From Merismopedia glauca CCAP 1448/3 (lineage in GTDB: Bacteria > Cyanobacteriota > Cyanobacteriia > Cyanobacteriales > CCAP-1448): DNA of 46,811 nucleotides. The notes beneath the pieces are model-generated. The model did no database searches, was not told where the DNA came from, and saw only the letters and a list, made by a program, of their open reading frames with translations. The translations under genes were made by a program, and so were the position numbers. The stretch covers positions 1-46,811 of the forward strand of contig NZ_PVWJ01000026.1 of the NCBI RefSeq assembly GCF_003003775.1, in the 5' to 3' direction. The first letter of the stretch is position 1. The number at the start of each line of letters is the position of its first letter. This document shows, piece by piece, positions 40,019-46,811 of the stretch.

Positions 40019-41056
40019 TTAAATTATCCCCCGATCCGCTAAATGCGCGATCGCATCTTGTTGAGTTTGCAAAAAGTGTTTGCGGTCTACTTCTTGATCT
40101 TGTATGGTATTAGCTGGATAGAAATGAGATTGGCTGTAACTTTCTGCATATAGCTCAAATCTTTGGCGTGAAAGCAAATTATTTAATCCAGGACGGCGAC
40201 GGTAACGACGTAAAGCAGCTAAGTCAATTTCGGCAAATGCTGCCATGCTCTCGCCTGTAGCTGTCTCTGCTAAAACTAATCCGCGATAATCAACTATTTT
40301 AGAGCCTCCATCAGCAGAAGCAACGGGAATAGGAATATTATTAATCCCTGCGGTATTGGCTGAAACTACATAAGCCATATTTTCTACAGCACGGACAATT
40401 TTAGCAGCATCTTTGGGCGATCGCTCTTTGCCATATACTTCTGAGGTAGAGTGCAAGAAAATCTCTGCACCGCGCATTGCCAAGCACCTAGCTACTTCAG
40501 GATACAAAATCTCTTCCGAGGCTAAAGCTGCTAAATTACCAATTTCCGTCTTTGCAACCGGAAAAACTCCTTCCAAGCCATAGCAGTCCAAATACTTATC
40601 CCAGACATCGTGGGGTGTTGGCGCAAACATGGAATTTAACCGTCGATACCGCAACACAACCGATCCACTGGGGTCAATAACAAAGCAAGTTTGAAAGTAC
40701 AATTTGGGAAAGTTGGGATCGAGTTCGTAGGCGTTACCAGCCAAAAAGATATTATATTTTTGGGCAATTTGACCTAGTGCTTTATACTCAGCCCCAGCTA
40801 TTTCTAAACAAGCCTTTTCTGCCCATACAGCGATCGATTCACCTAGAGGAAAGCCTGTCAAAAAGTATTCTGGTAGGACAATTAAACGACAGTCAGAGCC
40901 AATAAAAGCAATACTGCCAGCAATTTGTTGTCCCAACCGATCTATCGCCTCTTGCATCATAGAACGGGCTTGGGCGCGATCGCTTGCCTGATTTACGGCA
41001 TGACAAGTTACCTGGAGTGCTAAAGCTCGGAATGAGTCGATGGGATTGGTTGACAT
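40019..41056 (-). CDS. Nitrilase/amidase-superfamily protein with Ser at the nucleophile position
   Basis: A 345-residue carbon-nitrogen hydrolase fold protein. In the numbering of the longer TTG-started frame, Glu70 is retained (VLPEYFLTG). The Lys position reads Arg146 (YRRLN), and the Cys position, six residues before the conserved PE, is Ser187 (LAALASEEILYPE). The normal Glu-Lys-Cys triad is thus altered at two of three positions. It may be a binding or regulatory protein, or use a Ser nucleophile. The ATG at 41056 is preferred to the TTG at 41077. C-terminal residues are long and charged. Similar LASEEILYPE sequences exist in other bacteria as far as I recall, so this is a subfamily trait and not a local lesion. 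Confidence 0.82.
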   Translation of the reverse strand: MSTNPIDSFRALALQVTCHAVNQASDRAQARSMMQEAIDRLGQQIAGSIAFIGSDCRLIVLPEYFLTGFPLGESIAVWAEKACLEIAGAEYKALGQIAQKYNIFLAGNAYELDPNFPKLYFQTCFVIDPSGSVVLRYRRLNSMFAPTPHDVWDKYLDCYGLEGVFPVAKTEIGNLAALASEEILYPEVARCLAMRGAEIFLHSTSEVYGKERSPKDAAKIVRAVENMAYVVSANTAGINNIPIPVASADGGSKIVDYRGLVLAETATGESMAAFAEIDLAALRRYRRRPGLNNLLSRQRFELYAESYSQSHFYPANTIQDQEVDRKHFLQTQQDAIAHLADRGII

Positions 41057-41300
41057 AGCGATCGCGGGTAGAACCAAGTCTACTTATATAATAAATCCGA
41101 ACAGCGATCGCATTTCAAACACAAAATTGCCATTAACTCGCCTTCGGTGTAACTATAGCGAGTCTAAATCATTGGTGAACAATCTTGTGGGGTAGGCTTC
41201 TAGCCTGCCCCTGCCCCCTGGGACAGCCGGGACGGTTATCCCACAAGTCATTTAGAAAGGCTATGGCAGCATTATTTAAGAGGTCTAATAGGATACTGAA
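41057..41300. other. Spacer with stacked hairpin repeats
   Basis: GGGGTAGGC-TTCTA-GCCTGCCCC (41189-41211) and a following GGGACAGCC...GGTTATCCC pair (41219-41242) are dispersed cyanobacterial hairpins. AAGAGGTCTA at 41279-41288 matches the right end of the TAGACCTCTTGCA element and may be a decayed copy. No gene recognised. Confidence 0.5.
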
Positions 41301-41375
41301 TTATTCTTCTTTCTCTATTTCTTTATCTACTTGCTCGATTAATTCCAAAACTTTTCGGAGATGCGATCGATTCAT
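41301..41375 (-). CDS. Possible 24-residue peptide after vapC
   Basis: An ATG one base after the toxin stop opens a frame reading MNRSHLRKVLELIEQVDKEI and a short acidic end, ideal for an amphipathic helix. It could be a translated micro-ORF coupled to vapC or the left-over start of a lost gene. No homology is known to me. Confidence 0.25.
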   Translation of the reverse strand: MNRSHLRKVLELIEQVDKEIEKEE

Positions 41376-41376
41376 T

Positions 41377-41805
41377 TCAACACGTCCAGTCTTCTATTTG
41401 CAAACTAGGAATCAGCGAAAAATCTTTACGATTGCGAGTTACCATGATCCCATTATTTGCCAGTACAATCGCCGCAATTCTTGTATCTTTTTCTAATCGC
41501 TTCTTCGCTAACAATTTATTTTCAGCTAATAAATTAGCATGATAAATTTGACTAGTTTCATTAAAGTTGAAGATGGTAACTCTTTTGAAAAATTCAGTAG
41601 CCCGCCAGAGTTTAGTGTAAAGCGATACTAATTGGTGTGCCTGTGATGGGTCATTAATTCGACCTACCCAACCATTGAATATTTCCTGAACAGTAACGAT
41701 TGTAATTCCTACATCAGGAAATTTAGCGGCGGCTTCTTTGCCGATCTGTTGATTACCTTCGAGAAACAAAGAAACACAGTCAGTATCTAAAATCCACAGA
41801 GTCAT
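41377..41805 (-). CDS. vapC: PIN-domain toxin (VapC-like)
   Basis: A 142-residue PIN-fold ribonuclease toxin. The four acidic positions appear intact: Asp7 (ILDTD), Glu41 (TVQEIFNGW), Asp107 (EKDTRIAA) and Asp128 (TRNRKDF), which would hold Mg2+ or Mn2+. VapC proteins cleave tRNA or rRNA. It overlaps the antitoxin gene by four bases (ATGA), so translation is coupled. A tiny frame follows one base after its stop. Confidence 0.9.
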   Translation of the reverse strand: MTLWILDTDCVSLFLEGNQQIGKEAAAKFPDVGITIVTVQEIFNGWVGRINDPSQAHQLVSLYTKLWRATEFFKRVTIFNFNETSQIYHANLLAENKLLAKKRLEKDTRIAAIVLANNGIMVTRNRKDFSLIPSLQIEDWTC

Positions 41806-42110
41806 GACAAAGTTGCACTTTCATTTGAAGTGCGCTCTGCTCTAATGGCTTTAGTAATGTCTGCAAAATCTGCATCATCTTTGAAGATTCCGGCAAACTC
41901 AATCCAAGGATTTTGAGGTGGAGGTGCGGGAATTTCAATTGAGATAATCTGTGCTTTAGCTAATCTTTCGGTGAGACGGGTTTGGACTTGGCTGATGGCT
42001 GCTTGGGGATCGATTCCAATCGCGTGGCAATCAGGAATTTCTAAGACGGTAGCAGAAGATTGTCCATCAGCAGTCTGTTCTAGTAAAATCTTGTATGTTG
42101 AGGATACCAT
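41802..42110 (-). CDS. Antitoxin partner of the VapC-like toxin
   Basis: A 102-residue acidic protein. Residues 1-60 have a strand-helix layout (STYKILLEQTADGQSSATVL and AAISQVQTRLTERLAKA) like HicB-type or type II cyanobacterial antitoxins, and the C-terminal part is disordered and acidic (FKDDADFADITKAIRAERTS), suited to occupying the PIN active site. It precedes the toxin with a four-base overlap. Assigned by context and shape; the exact antitoxin family is uncertain. Confidence 0.75.
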   Translation of the reverse strand: MVSSTYKILLEQTADGQSSATVLEIPDCHAIGIDPQAAISQVQTRLTERLAKAQIISIEIPAPPPQNPWIEFAGIFKDDADFADITKAIRAERTSNESATLS

Positions 42111-42241
42111 CAGAACTTTGTGATGCGATTTGTGGGATAAAACTACATTTTATCGAAAATTAGTTTGATAGACAGAAAAAATCGGGATGGAGAATGTTGA
42201 AAACACTTTAAAAATGTTCTAGGACTGAGATCTGCTTCAGT

Positions 42242-43414
42242 TTACAAGTCTTTGCGCGAGAAAAGAGAAACCACAACCACATACTCCTTACTGATAGAAC
42301 CCAGAGTAAAACTAGACCACCTTTCAACACGTACTCCTGTACCCGTACCCCCTACCCGCGCTCCCATAGACGTTCCCCGCAAATTACACGGTAGTTCTCC
42401 TACTGGAGAAAAATCTATTGAGAATTCGAGTTCTTTGTCATACAACCAGTTTCTTTTCCGCCGCCAACCTACGCGAGTGCCAAACTTATCCCACCCTAAA
42501 TTGTAGTAAGTAGTTGGACTACCGCATTCCTCCCAGATTTTTTTCTGCACGCTGAAGCCAAAATGACCGTTACTTGCAGTCACCCACAGGCGATTGATCG
42601 TTCTTAAATCTTTGCAGGGAAAATTCCTCAAACTATCATCATCCAGCCAACCTTCACTTTCTCTATTGGCAGCTTTCAGCATTACTTTTAGTGTCTCTTT
42701 GTCAGCTTCGCGCCATTCGCCAGCCTTCAGTAGATCTCGCAGGTTACGATAGTCCACACCCTGCTCCGATTCCAGGGCAACAGCATCAATTGCATGGGTT
42801 ACCTCAGATTCCTTTGTTGGAGAAGTATCTGGCTCTTGAAGTTCACCAACATTCAAAACAACTGGTGGAGGCTCATGCGATAAAAACTTCGGTTCTGGCG
42901 GTGGTTGGAGTTTTGCCCTTGTAAAGTCTGGTATAGCAATCGTAGGCTGTTTTCTGAGGCGATAACAAAGCTCTGTGAAGCTTAGATTGTCTTCGATGAC
43001 ATATTTATCGTGCCCATTGAGGATAATCGGTACATGATGCAAGTCTCGATCAGAAAACACCACCGGAATAAATTTGGTATCTCTTAACTGTTCGTTATAA
43101 AGATTTTGTCTGATAATCGTTCCTTCCCATGTCACCCCCCGACCAAGACCTGGCTCCTCATCACCCCGAAATCGTCGCTTATATGTCTCAGTGCAAACGA
43201 TTAGGACGAACTCAGCCCATTCGATCCTTTTTTCCATCCAGATATCCCATCCCTGCGGGGGTGTATAAGGAGGCTTGGCTCTCACATACTGGTCTAGATC
43301 TGTTTCAATTCCCCAAGGGTTACGCAAGGTATTTGCTAGCCTCAACACCTCTTCTTTATGTTCTTCCGAGTCCCAGCTATAGCTAATAAACACTTTTGTA
43401 GGTTCTTCTGTCAC
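42242..43414 (-). CDS. SEFIR-GUN4 fusion protein
   Basis: A 390-residue two-domain protein. Residues 6-155 form a SEFIR (TIR-like) domain: VFISYSWDSEEHK (8-20), the GIETDLDQY segment, WMEKRIEWAEFVLIVCTETY (59-78) and FIPVVFSD. Such domains oligomerise for signalling and in bacteria can consume NAD+ in anti-phage systems. A Pro/Glu-rich linker (165-215) leads to a GUN4 domain (about 220-370): YRNLRDLLKAGEWREADKET (cut), WLDDDSLRNFPCKDLRTINRLW and SNGHFGFSVQKKIW. GUN4 binds protoporphyrin IX and Mg-protoporphyrin. This suggests a porphyrin-gated SEFIR effector or sensor; that linkage is inference. It is divergent from a two-TM gene 155 bp away. Confidence 0.88.
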   Translation of the reverse strand: MTEEPTKVFISYSWDSEEHKEEVLRLANTLRNPWGIETDLDQYVRAKPPYTPPQGWDIWMEKRIEWAEFVLIVCTETYKRRFRGDEEPGLGRGVTWEGTIIRQNLYNEQLRDTKFIPVVFSDRDLHHVPIILNGHDKYVIEDNLSFTELCYRLRKQPTIAIPDFTRAKLQPPPEPKFLSHEPPPVVLNVGELQEPDTSPTKESEVTHAIDAVALESEQGVDYRNLRDLLKAGEWREADKETLKVMLKAANRESEGWLDDDSLRNFPCKDLRTINRLWVTASNGHFGFSVQKKIWEECGSPTTYYNLGWDKFGTRVGWRRKRNWLYDKELEFSIDFSPVGELPCNLRGTSMGARVGGTGTGVRVERWSSFTLGSISKEYVVVVSLFSRKDL

Positions 43415-43569
43415 CTATACTCCAGCCAAATTTCATCGGTGTCTGGTTCGTCACAAGCGCGCCTATTGATTATAATCGACTCCTACAGCTTAATGTAGAC
43501 CTGAATGGGGTTAAATCGGTAGAATAGATTAACTTTGACTGTGAGACGGTAATTACCGATCGCTAAACA
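43415..43569. promoter_or_regulatory. Divergent promoter region of SEFIR-GUN4 and the two-TM gene
   Basis: 155 bp shared by two diverging genes; both promoters must lie here. It contains a GCGCGCC stretch (43457-43463) and no strong hairpin. Shared control of the two genes is plausible. Confidence 0.4.
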
Positions 43570-44052
43570 ATGCCAGACAATATACCAAACCAAAACCATA
43601 AGGAAAAGAATCGGGACTACTGGATTAAGCAAAGCGAGATGTTGCAAAATGCGATTGTGCGGATGGCAAACAATTCCCTAGAAGTTAAAAAGGTTGGGTT
43701 AACAGTTTGGGCGGCGATCGTGGGTTTTGGGTTTACCAATCAGAATGCTAATTTATTTGTGCTGGCATTTGTTGCCTTTGTGCTATTTGGGATTCTCGAT
43801 GTTTATTATTTGTATCTAGAGCGCAGGTTTCGAGATAATTTTAATCGCCTCAGTCGCATTATCAATGGGTATGAAACCAGTAAGGATAATGAATGGATCG
43901 AGAAATCCCAAGGGAATTTCTTGAAGATGGATGCTTCGACTATTTTTTTAGCAGAATTACCTCATATATTGCAATCGTGGGCTAATCTGCCTTATTTAAT
44001 TGTGTTTGTGATGAAGATCGCTCTGGTAATTGCACCTTTGCCATTGAAATAG
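43570..44052 (+). CDS. Two-TM membrane protein (RipA/SLATT-like)
   Basis: A 160-residue protein: a polar N-terminus, a helical stretch QSEMLQNAIVRMANNSLEVK (16-38), then two closely spaced TM helices (KVGLTVWAAIVGFGF, about 41-56, and LFVLAFVAFVLFGILDVYYLYLE, 62-84 in parts), the conserved LDVYYLYLERRFRD pattern, a cytoplasmic helical part and a hydrophobic C-terminus (LIVFVMKIALVIAP). This layout is that of small oligomeric membrane proteins often found beside TIR or SEFIR genes and proposed to be pore-forming effectors. It diverges from the SEFIR-GUN4 gene and is a candidate partner. Family name is tentative. Confidence 0.7.
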   Translation: MPDNIPNQNHKEKNRDYWIKQSEMLQNAIVRMANNSLEVKKVGLTVWAAIVGFGFTNQNANLFVLAFVAFVLFGILDVYYLYLERRFRDNFNRLSRIINGYETSKDNEWIEKSQGNFLKMDASTIFLAELPHILQSWANLPYLIVFVMKIALVIAPLPLK

Positions 44053-44162
44053 CGAATAATCCAGGTTAAATTAGCGGCAGTTATTTTGGTAGGATTAGCG
44101 ATCCTTAACTATATTAGTCATTTCAATGATCGAGATATCTAATACTATGAAAAAAAACTCTT

Positions 44163-45185
44163 ATGACTCAGCAACCAGCAACTTCAATTGGCGGGATCTA
44201 TGAGGTGTGTATTGGCGTTTTGGAACCCATCTCTGCGATTCAATATTGGGAGCAATTTGGCTATCGCATTGGTCAAGTGGGTGAATTGTCAGCAGCAGCA
44301 GCCAAGCAGTTATATGGCGTGAATTCTGCTTTGCGCTCAATTCGCCTGTATCACCAAGATGCAGATTGTGGTTTGATTCGGTTGATGGTTTGGCAAAAAA
44401 CCACCAATGAGGGTTTGGGGATGGGATCGATGAAAGTTAACGGCAATCGTTGGGGAACAACTTTAACGGCGGATGCGTTGAATATCTTAAATCAGGTTGA
44501 GGAAGCTGCAAAAGCAGGGTTGTCAATTAAGTATACTAACCCTCACTGGGAAATTATCTACAACAAGGAGAGGAAAAGCCGTCCTTTCATCGATCCAGCA
44601 ATTGGGGTGAGAGAAATGATGGTACTGCAACCCTTTACGAGACAAGTTCTGTTTCAAAGGTTTGGCTACACATTGCCTCATTACGGACAAATTAATGAAA
44701 CCGCAGCTTTTAAAACTAGCCAATTTACCCACATGGGCATGGTAATTCAGGATGATAGCAAAGAAACGCTCAAGTTTTATGAAGAAGTTTTGGGCTTGCT
44801 GCGGGTGCGAGACGATGTGGAAACTAGCTACGAATCGTCGTTAGCAGGTAGAGAGATTTTCGATTTAAAACCTGGCGAAAAGTTTTTCGTTACTGCTTTT
44901 GACGATCCGCGATCGTCGGCTACAGACTTTATGGCTGCACGTTCTGGTAGACTCTACATCATCAGATTTCCCGATTCTCTACACTTAGAATCGCAGTTTG
45001 AGAAGGCACAACCAGGCTGTTTGGGGATGTGTTTGTATACCTATCGCGTGGGTGGATTAGAGGTATATCGCGATAAAGCAAGTCAAGCTCAAAATATTAC
45101 AGATATAGTTAGCAATGAGTTTGGAGAAAAGAGTTTTTCCTTTGTGGCACCAGATGGTTATTTTTGGACGTTACTAGAAGGTTAG
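44163..45185 (+). CDS. Two-domain VOC (glyoxalase-fold) protein
   Basis: A 340-residue protein of two vicinal-oxygen-chelate halves: residues 10-140 (GGIYEVCIGVLEPISAIQYW, then IRLMVW) and 185-335 (FTHMGMVIQDDSKETLKFYE, LGLLRVRDDVETSYESS, and FVAPDGYFWTLLEG). The second half has the His of THMGM and a C-terminal Glu as possible metal ligands; the first lacks the usual starting His, so only one site may bind metal. Possible roles include dioxygenase, glyoxalase or lyase activity; the substrate is unknown. The next gene starts 11 bp later, so the two probably form an operon. Confidence 0.8.
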   Translation: MTQQPATSIGGIYEVCIGVLEPISAIQYWEQFGYRIGQVGELSAAAAKQLYGVNSALRSIRLYHQDADCGLIRLMVWQKTTNEGLGMGSMKVNGNRWGTTLTADALNILNQVEEAAKAGLSIKYTNPHWEIIYNKERKSRPFIDPAIGVREMMVLQPFTRQVLFQRFGYTLPHYGQINETAAFKTSQFTHMGMVIQDDSKETLKFYEEVLGLLRVRDDVETSYESSLAGREIFDLKPGEKFFVTAFDDPRSSATDFMAARSGRLYIIRFPDSLHLESQFEKAQPGCLGMCLYTYRVGGLEVYRDKASQAQNITDIVSNEFGEKSFSFVAPDGYFWTLLEG

Positions 45186-45195
45186 AGAGCATTTA

Positions 45196-45906
45196 TTGAA
45201 GATAGTGCGGAAATTATTGACATTTGGCGGCACAACTCTGGGTATTAGACCTAAGATATACTGCTTCTGGACTACCGTCTCAATTTTACTAGCGGTTGCT
45301 CTAGCTGGTTTTTCATCTGAAAGCGTCACTCGTCTCTTGGTGATTGTGTTTCTCTTTGTCCAAATAGCATGGCGTTCCACATTGGCAAAAGTCCTCCCCT
45401 GGTTTTCACCAAAAACACGATTCATTGTTCTTGGTACTGTCCTTGCTGCGGTGGTGGAGGGCTGTCATATGATCTCCACTCCAGTTTTTCGATCGCTGCG
45501 GATTGGGTGGGATACGTCCTTTACCCAAGGACTGCTTTACTATGTGATCGATCTACTCTTTACTGTGCCTGCTTATCTCGTAATCTTCTCGGTTATCTGG
45601 TATTTCATTAACCAATATCATTATTCGCTCTGGCATTATGTTGTTGTTATGGGATTGGCACATACACTCGGCGATGGTGGTATCTTTTTTTTCCTAAACG
45701 CCCCACAGATGCTCTTGTTTCTGCCCTATCCAATGACGAACTATCATGCGATCGATCTCATTCCATTTTTAGCAGTTTGCGATCGTCTCAGACCTGAGCG
45801 ATTGTCGAGCCCTTTCGCTTACCTTGCTGTTCCAGGGGTAATTGGAACTTATCTCGTCTGTGGCACCATCATCAAGCTCCTAGGTAGGGCTTTTGGGCTT
45901 GAATAG
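45196..45906 (+). CDS. Polytopic membrane protein of unknown function
   Basis: A hydrophobic protein of about 236 residues with six or so TM helices (near residues 23-45, 48-62, 77-95, 120-140, 145-165 and 200-225). The start is not an ATG: TTG at 45196 or GTG at 45205 fit the frame, with only a weak purine run upstream. Between helices lie CHMISTPVF, WDTSFTQGLLYYVIDL and HTLGDGGIFFFLNAP. No family recognised. Probably co-transcribed with the VOC gene. It is convergent with the DUF1838 gene. Confidence 0.65.
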   Translation: MKIVRKLLTFGGTTLGIRPKIYCFWTTVSILLAVALAGFSSESVTRLLVIVFLFVQIAWRSTLAKVLPWFSPKTRFIVLGTVLAAVVEGCHMISTPVFRSLRIGWDTSFTQGLLYYVIDLLFTVPAYLVIFSVIWYFINQYHYSLWHYVVVMGLAHTLGDGGIFFFLNAPQMLLFLPYPMTNYHAIDLIPFLAVCDRLRPERLSSPFAYLAVPGVIGTYLVCGTIIKLLGRAFGLE

Positions 45907-45948
45907 AACTGAAACTAGAACGATTTTTAACAGCAAGTCCAACTGTAC

Positions 45949-46752
45949 TCAAGCAGTTTCTGCAACTGGGAAAACTTCTCCCTTTAGGTAAGACTCAAAG
46001 TGCCGCTTAAAATATAAAATGCTCGTCGTGTTTAGCTCATCACATTCATCTGGTGTGAATTCATAAATAGGCAATTTTTCTCTAACTAACTGAACTAACT
46101 TAGGATTGAGTTCCTCAAAAGTCTTCACTCTTGATATAGTAGTCTCATATCTCAATCTAGCTGGATGACCATAACCCAACTTCATCCAGGGCATCCAGGG
46201 ACAATCTCTCGCCCACTTTGCAGGTGGGGCATCCTTAACTCCAGGTCGCGAAAAACTAGATGTGAAATATTCAACACCCTTAAAAGTCTCCCCTGGGCAA
46301 TAATCTTGGTATTTACTGTCCTTAGCTAAAGGGTGCGGATATTCCAAAGGAATATCGTTGATTTTAGTCAGATATCCTTGTCCTTGGGGAATAGTTATCT
46401 TCCTTTCTTTAAGGGAACCTTGTACCATTCGGTTGGCAATATGCACTACTGGAACTTTCTGACTACTATCCGTTGGCTGCCAATAGTGGAGAATTTCCTG
46501 AGTGTCTGGGTCGCAAAATAAGCCAATTTCTCTATTTAGCCGATAGCCAACTTCACCATATTCAGGATCGGATTTGAGCAATATTTTAGTGGCATTCATG
46601 CCGATAATCGAGAACAGCTTTTCCTTCGGTTTGCCTGGTGTTTCTGTCCACCAAATATCACCCTCCCAGCTATAGTAAAGCTGCTTGCCATGATTTTCTC
46701 GATAGAAAACTAGAGTACTTAATTCGTAGTCGTCTGAATAATCATTCATCAT
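45949..46752 (-). CDS. DUF1838 family protein
   Basis: A 267-residue soluble protein without a signal peptide. The DUF1838 signature region is recognisable: a W-rich segment (YYSWEGDIWWTETPGKPKEK, 26-45) and LFSIIGMNATKI, the mid-protein YRLNREIGLFCDPDTQEILHYW, and the C-terminal PWMPWMKLGYGHPARLRYET region. The protein appears complete, with a double ATG start at 46752. Function is unknown; occurrence in oxygenic phototrophs and fungi suggests a metabolic role in hydrophobic compound handling, which is speculative. Its upstream region runs off the window end. Confidence 0.8.
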   Translation of the reverse strand: MMNDYSDDYELSTLVFYRENHGKQLYYSWEGDIWWTETPGKPKEKLFSIIGMNATKILLKSDPEYGEVGYRLNREIGLFCDPDTQEILHYWQPTDSSQKVPVVHIANRMVQGSLKERKITIPQGQGYLTKINDIPLEYPHPLAKDSKYQDYCPGETFKGVEYFTSSFSRPGVKDAPPAKWARDCPWMPWMKLGYGHPARLRYETTISRVKTFEELNPKLVQLVREKLPIYEFTPDECDELNTTSILYFKRHFESYLKGEVFPVAETA

Positions 46753-46811
46753 ACCTGTTAAGTAGAGCGTTGCTATTGATAAATTGGATGTACTCTTGAG
46801 GGATTGGGGAT

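Overview
The window looks like a chromosomal contig from a cyanobacterium. The HIP1 octamer GCGATCGC recurs throughout. Many genes are cyanobacterial in type: a CCB2/CCB4-like cytochrome b6 maturation factor, DUF3155, DUF3611, a RelN-type antitoxin, a GUN4 domain and the DUF6887/DUF6888 pair. The intergenic DNA is full of heptanucleotide tandem repeats and palindromic or MITE-like elements typical of filamentous or large-genome cyanobacteria. Bases 1-19 match the Tn5/Nextera mosaic end, so the left edge is library adapter and not genome.

Layout. 0-6 kb: a two-TM RCK potassium channel (-), a small secreted Arg-rich protein (+), argD with a small partner (+), and gnd (+), then a 566-bp spacer of nested repeats. 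6-8.4 kb: a large membrane transglutaminase-like protein whose catalytic Cys and His appear to be replaced. 8.5-15 kb: an accessory island with a MITE, a Panacea/RelE pair, a RelN/RelE pair, a MazEF-like pair, a seven-blade WD40 protein and a membrane-associated GTPase. It also holds a hybrid duplicated fragment joining the GTPase 3' end to an antitoxin 5' end exactly at a HIP1 site.

15-24 kb: a run of minus-strand genes. In transcription order they are a Rieske oxygenase, an alpha-oxoamine synthase (serine palmitoyltransferase-like), a coiled-coil protein, a GNAT-fold acyltransferase of the bacterial ceramide synthase type, a DUF6888/DUF6887 pair and an NAD-dependent epimerase/reductase. Together these supply the three enzyme types of bacterial ceramide synthesis (Spt, bCerS, CerR), and this is the best candidate for an undescribed system here. 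An MFS transporter and a JmjC/cupin protein follow. 24-29 kb: a DUF29 gene broken by one in-frame TGA, a GAF histidine kinase, DUF3155, the CCB factor, a PadR regulator and DUF3611.

29-32 kb: a sulfate ABC importer (sbpA-cysT-cysW) with no ATPase gene beside it. 32-38.3 kb: cobN, whose frame carries two in-frame copies of intergenic palindromic repeats, a small membrane protein and an ABC1/UbiB kinase. 38.6-42 kb: a secreted PEP-CTERM protein, a nitrilase-fold protein with Ser at the nucleophile position, and a VapBC pair. 42-46.8 kb: a SEFIR-GUN4 fusion divergent from a two-TM protein (a possible porphyrin-linked immune or stress module), a two-domain VOC protein, a polytopic membrane protein and a DUF1838 protein. 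No rRNA, tRNA, CRISPR array or intact transposase was seen.
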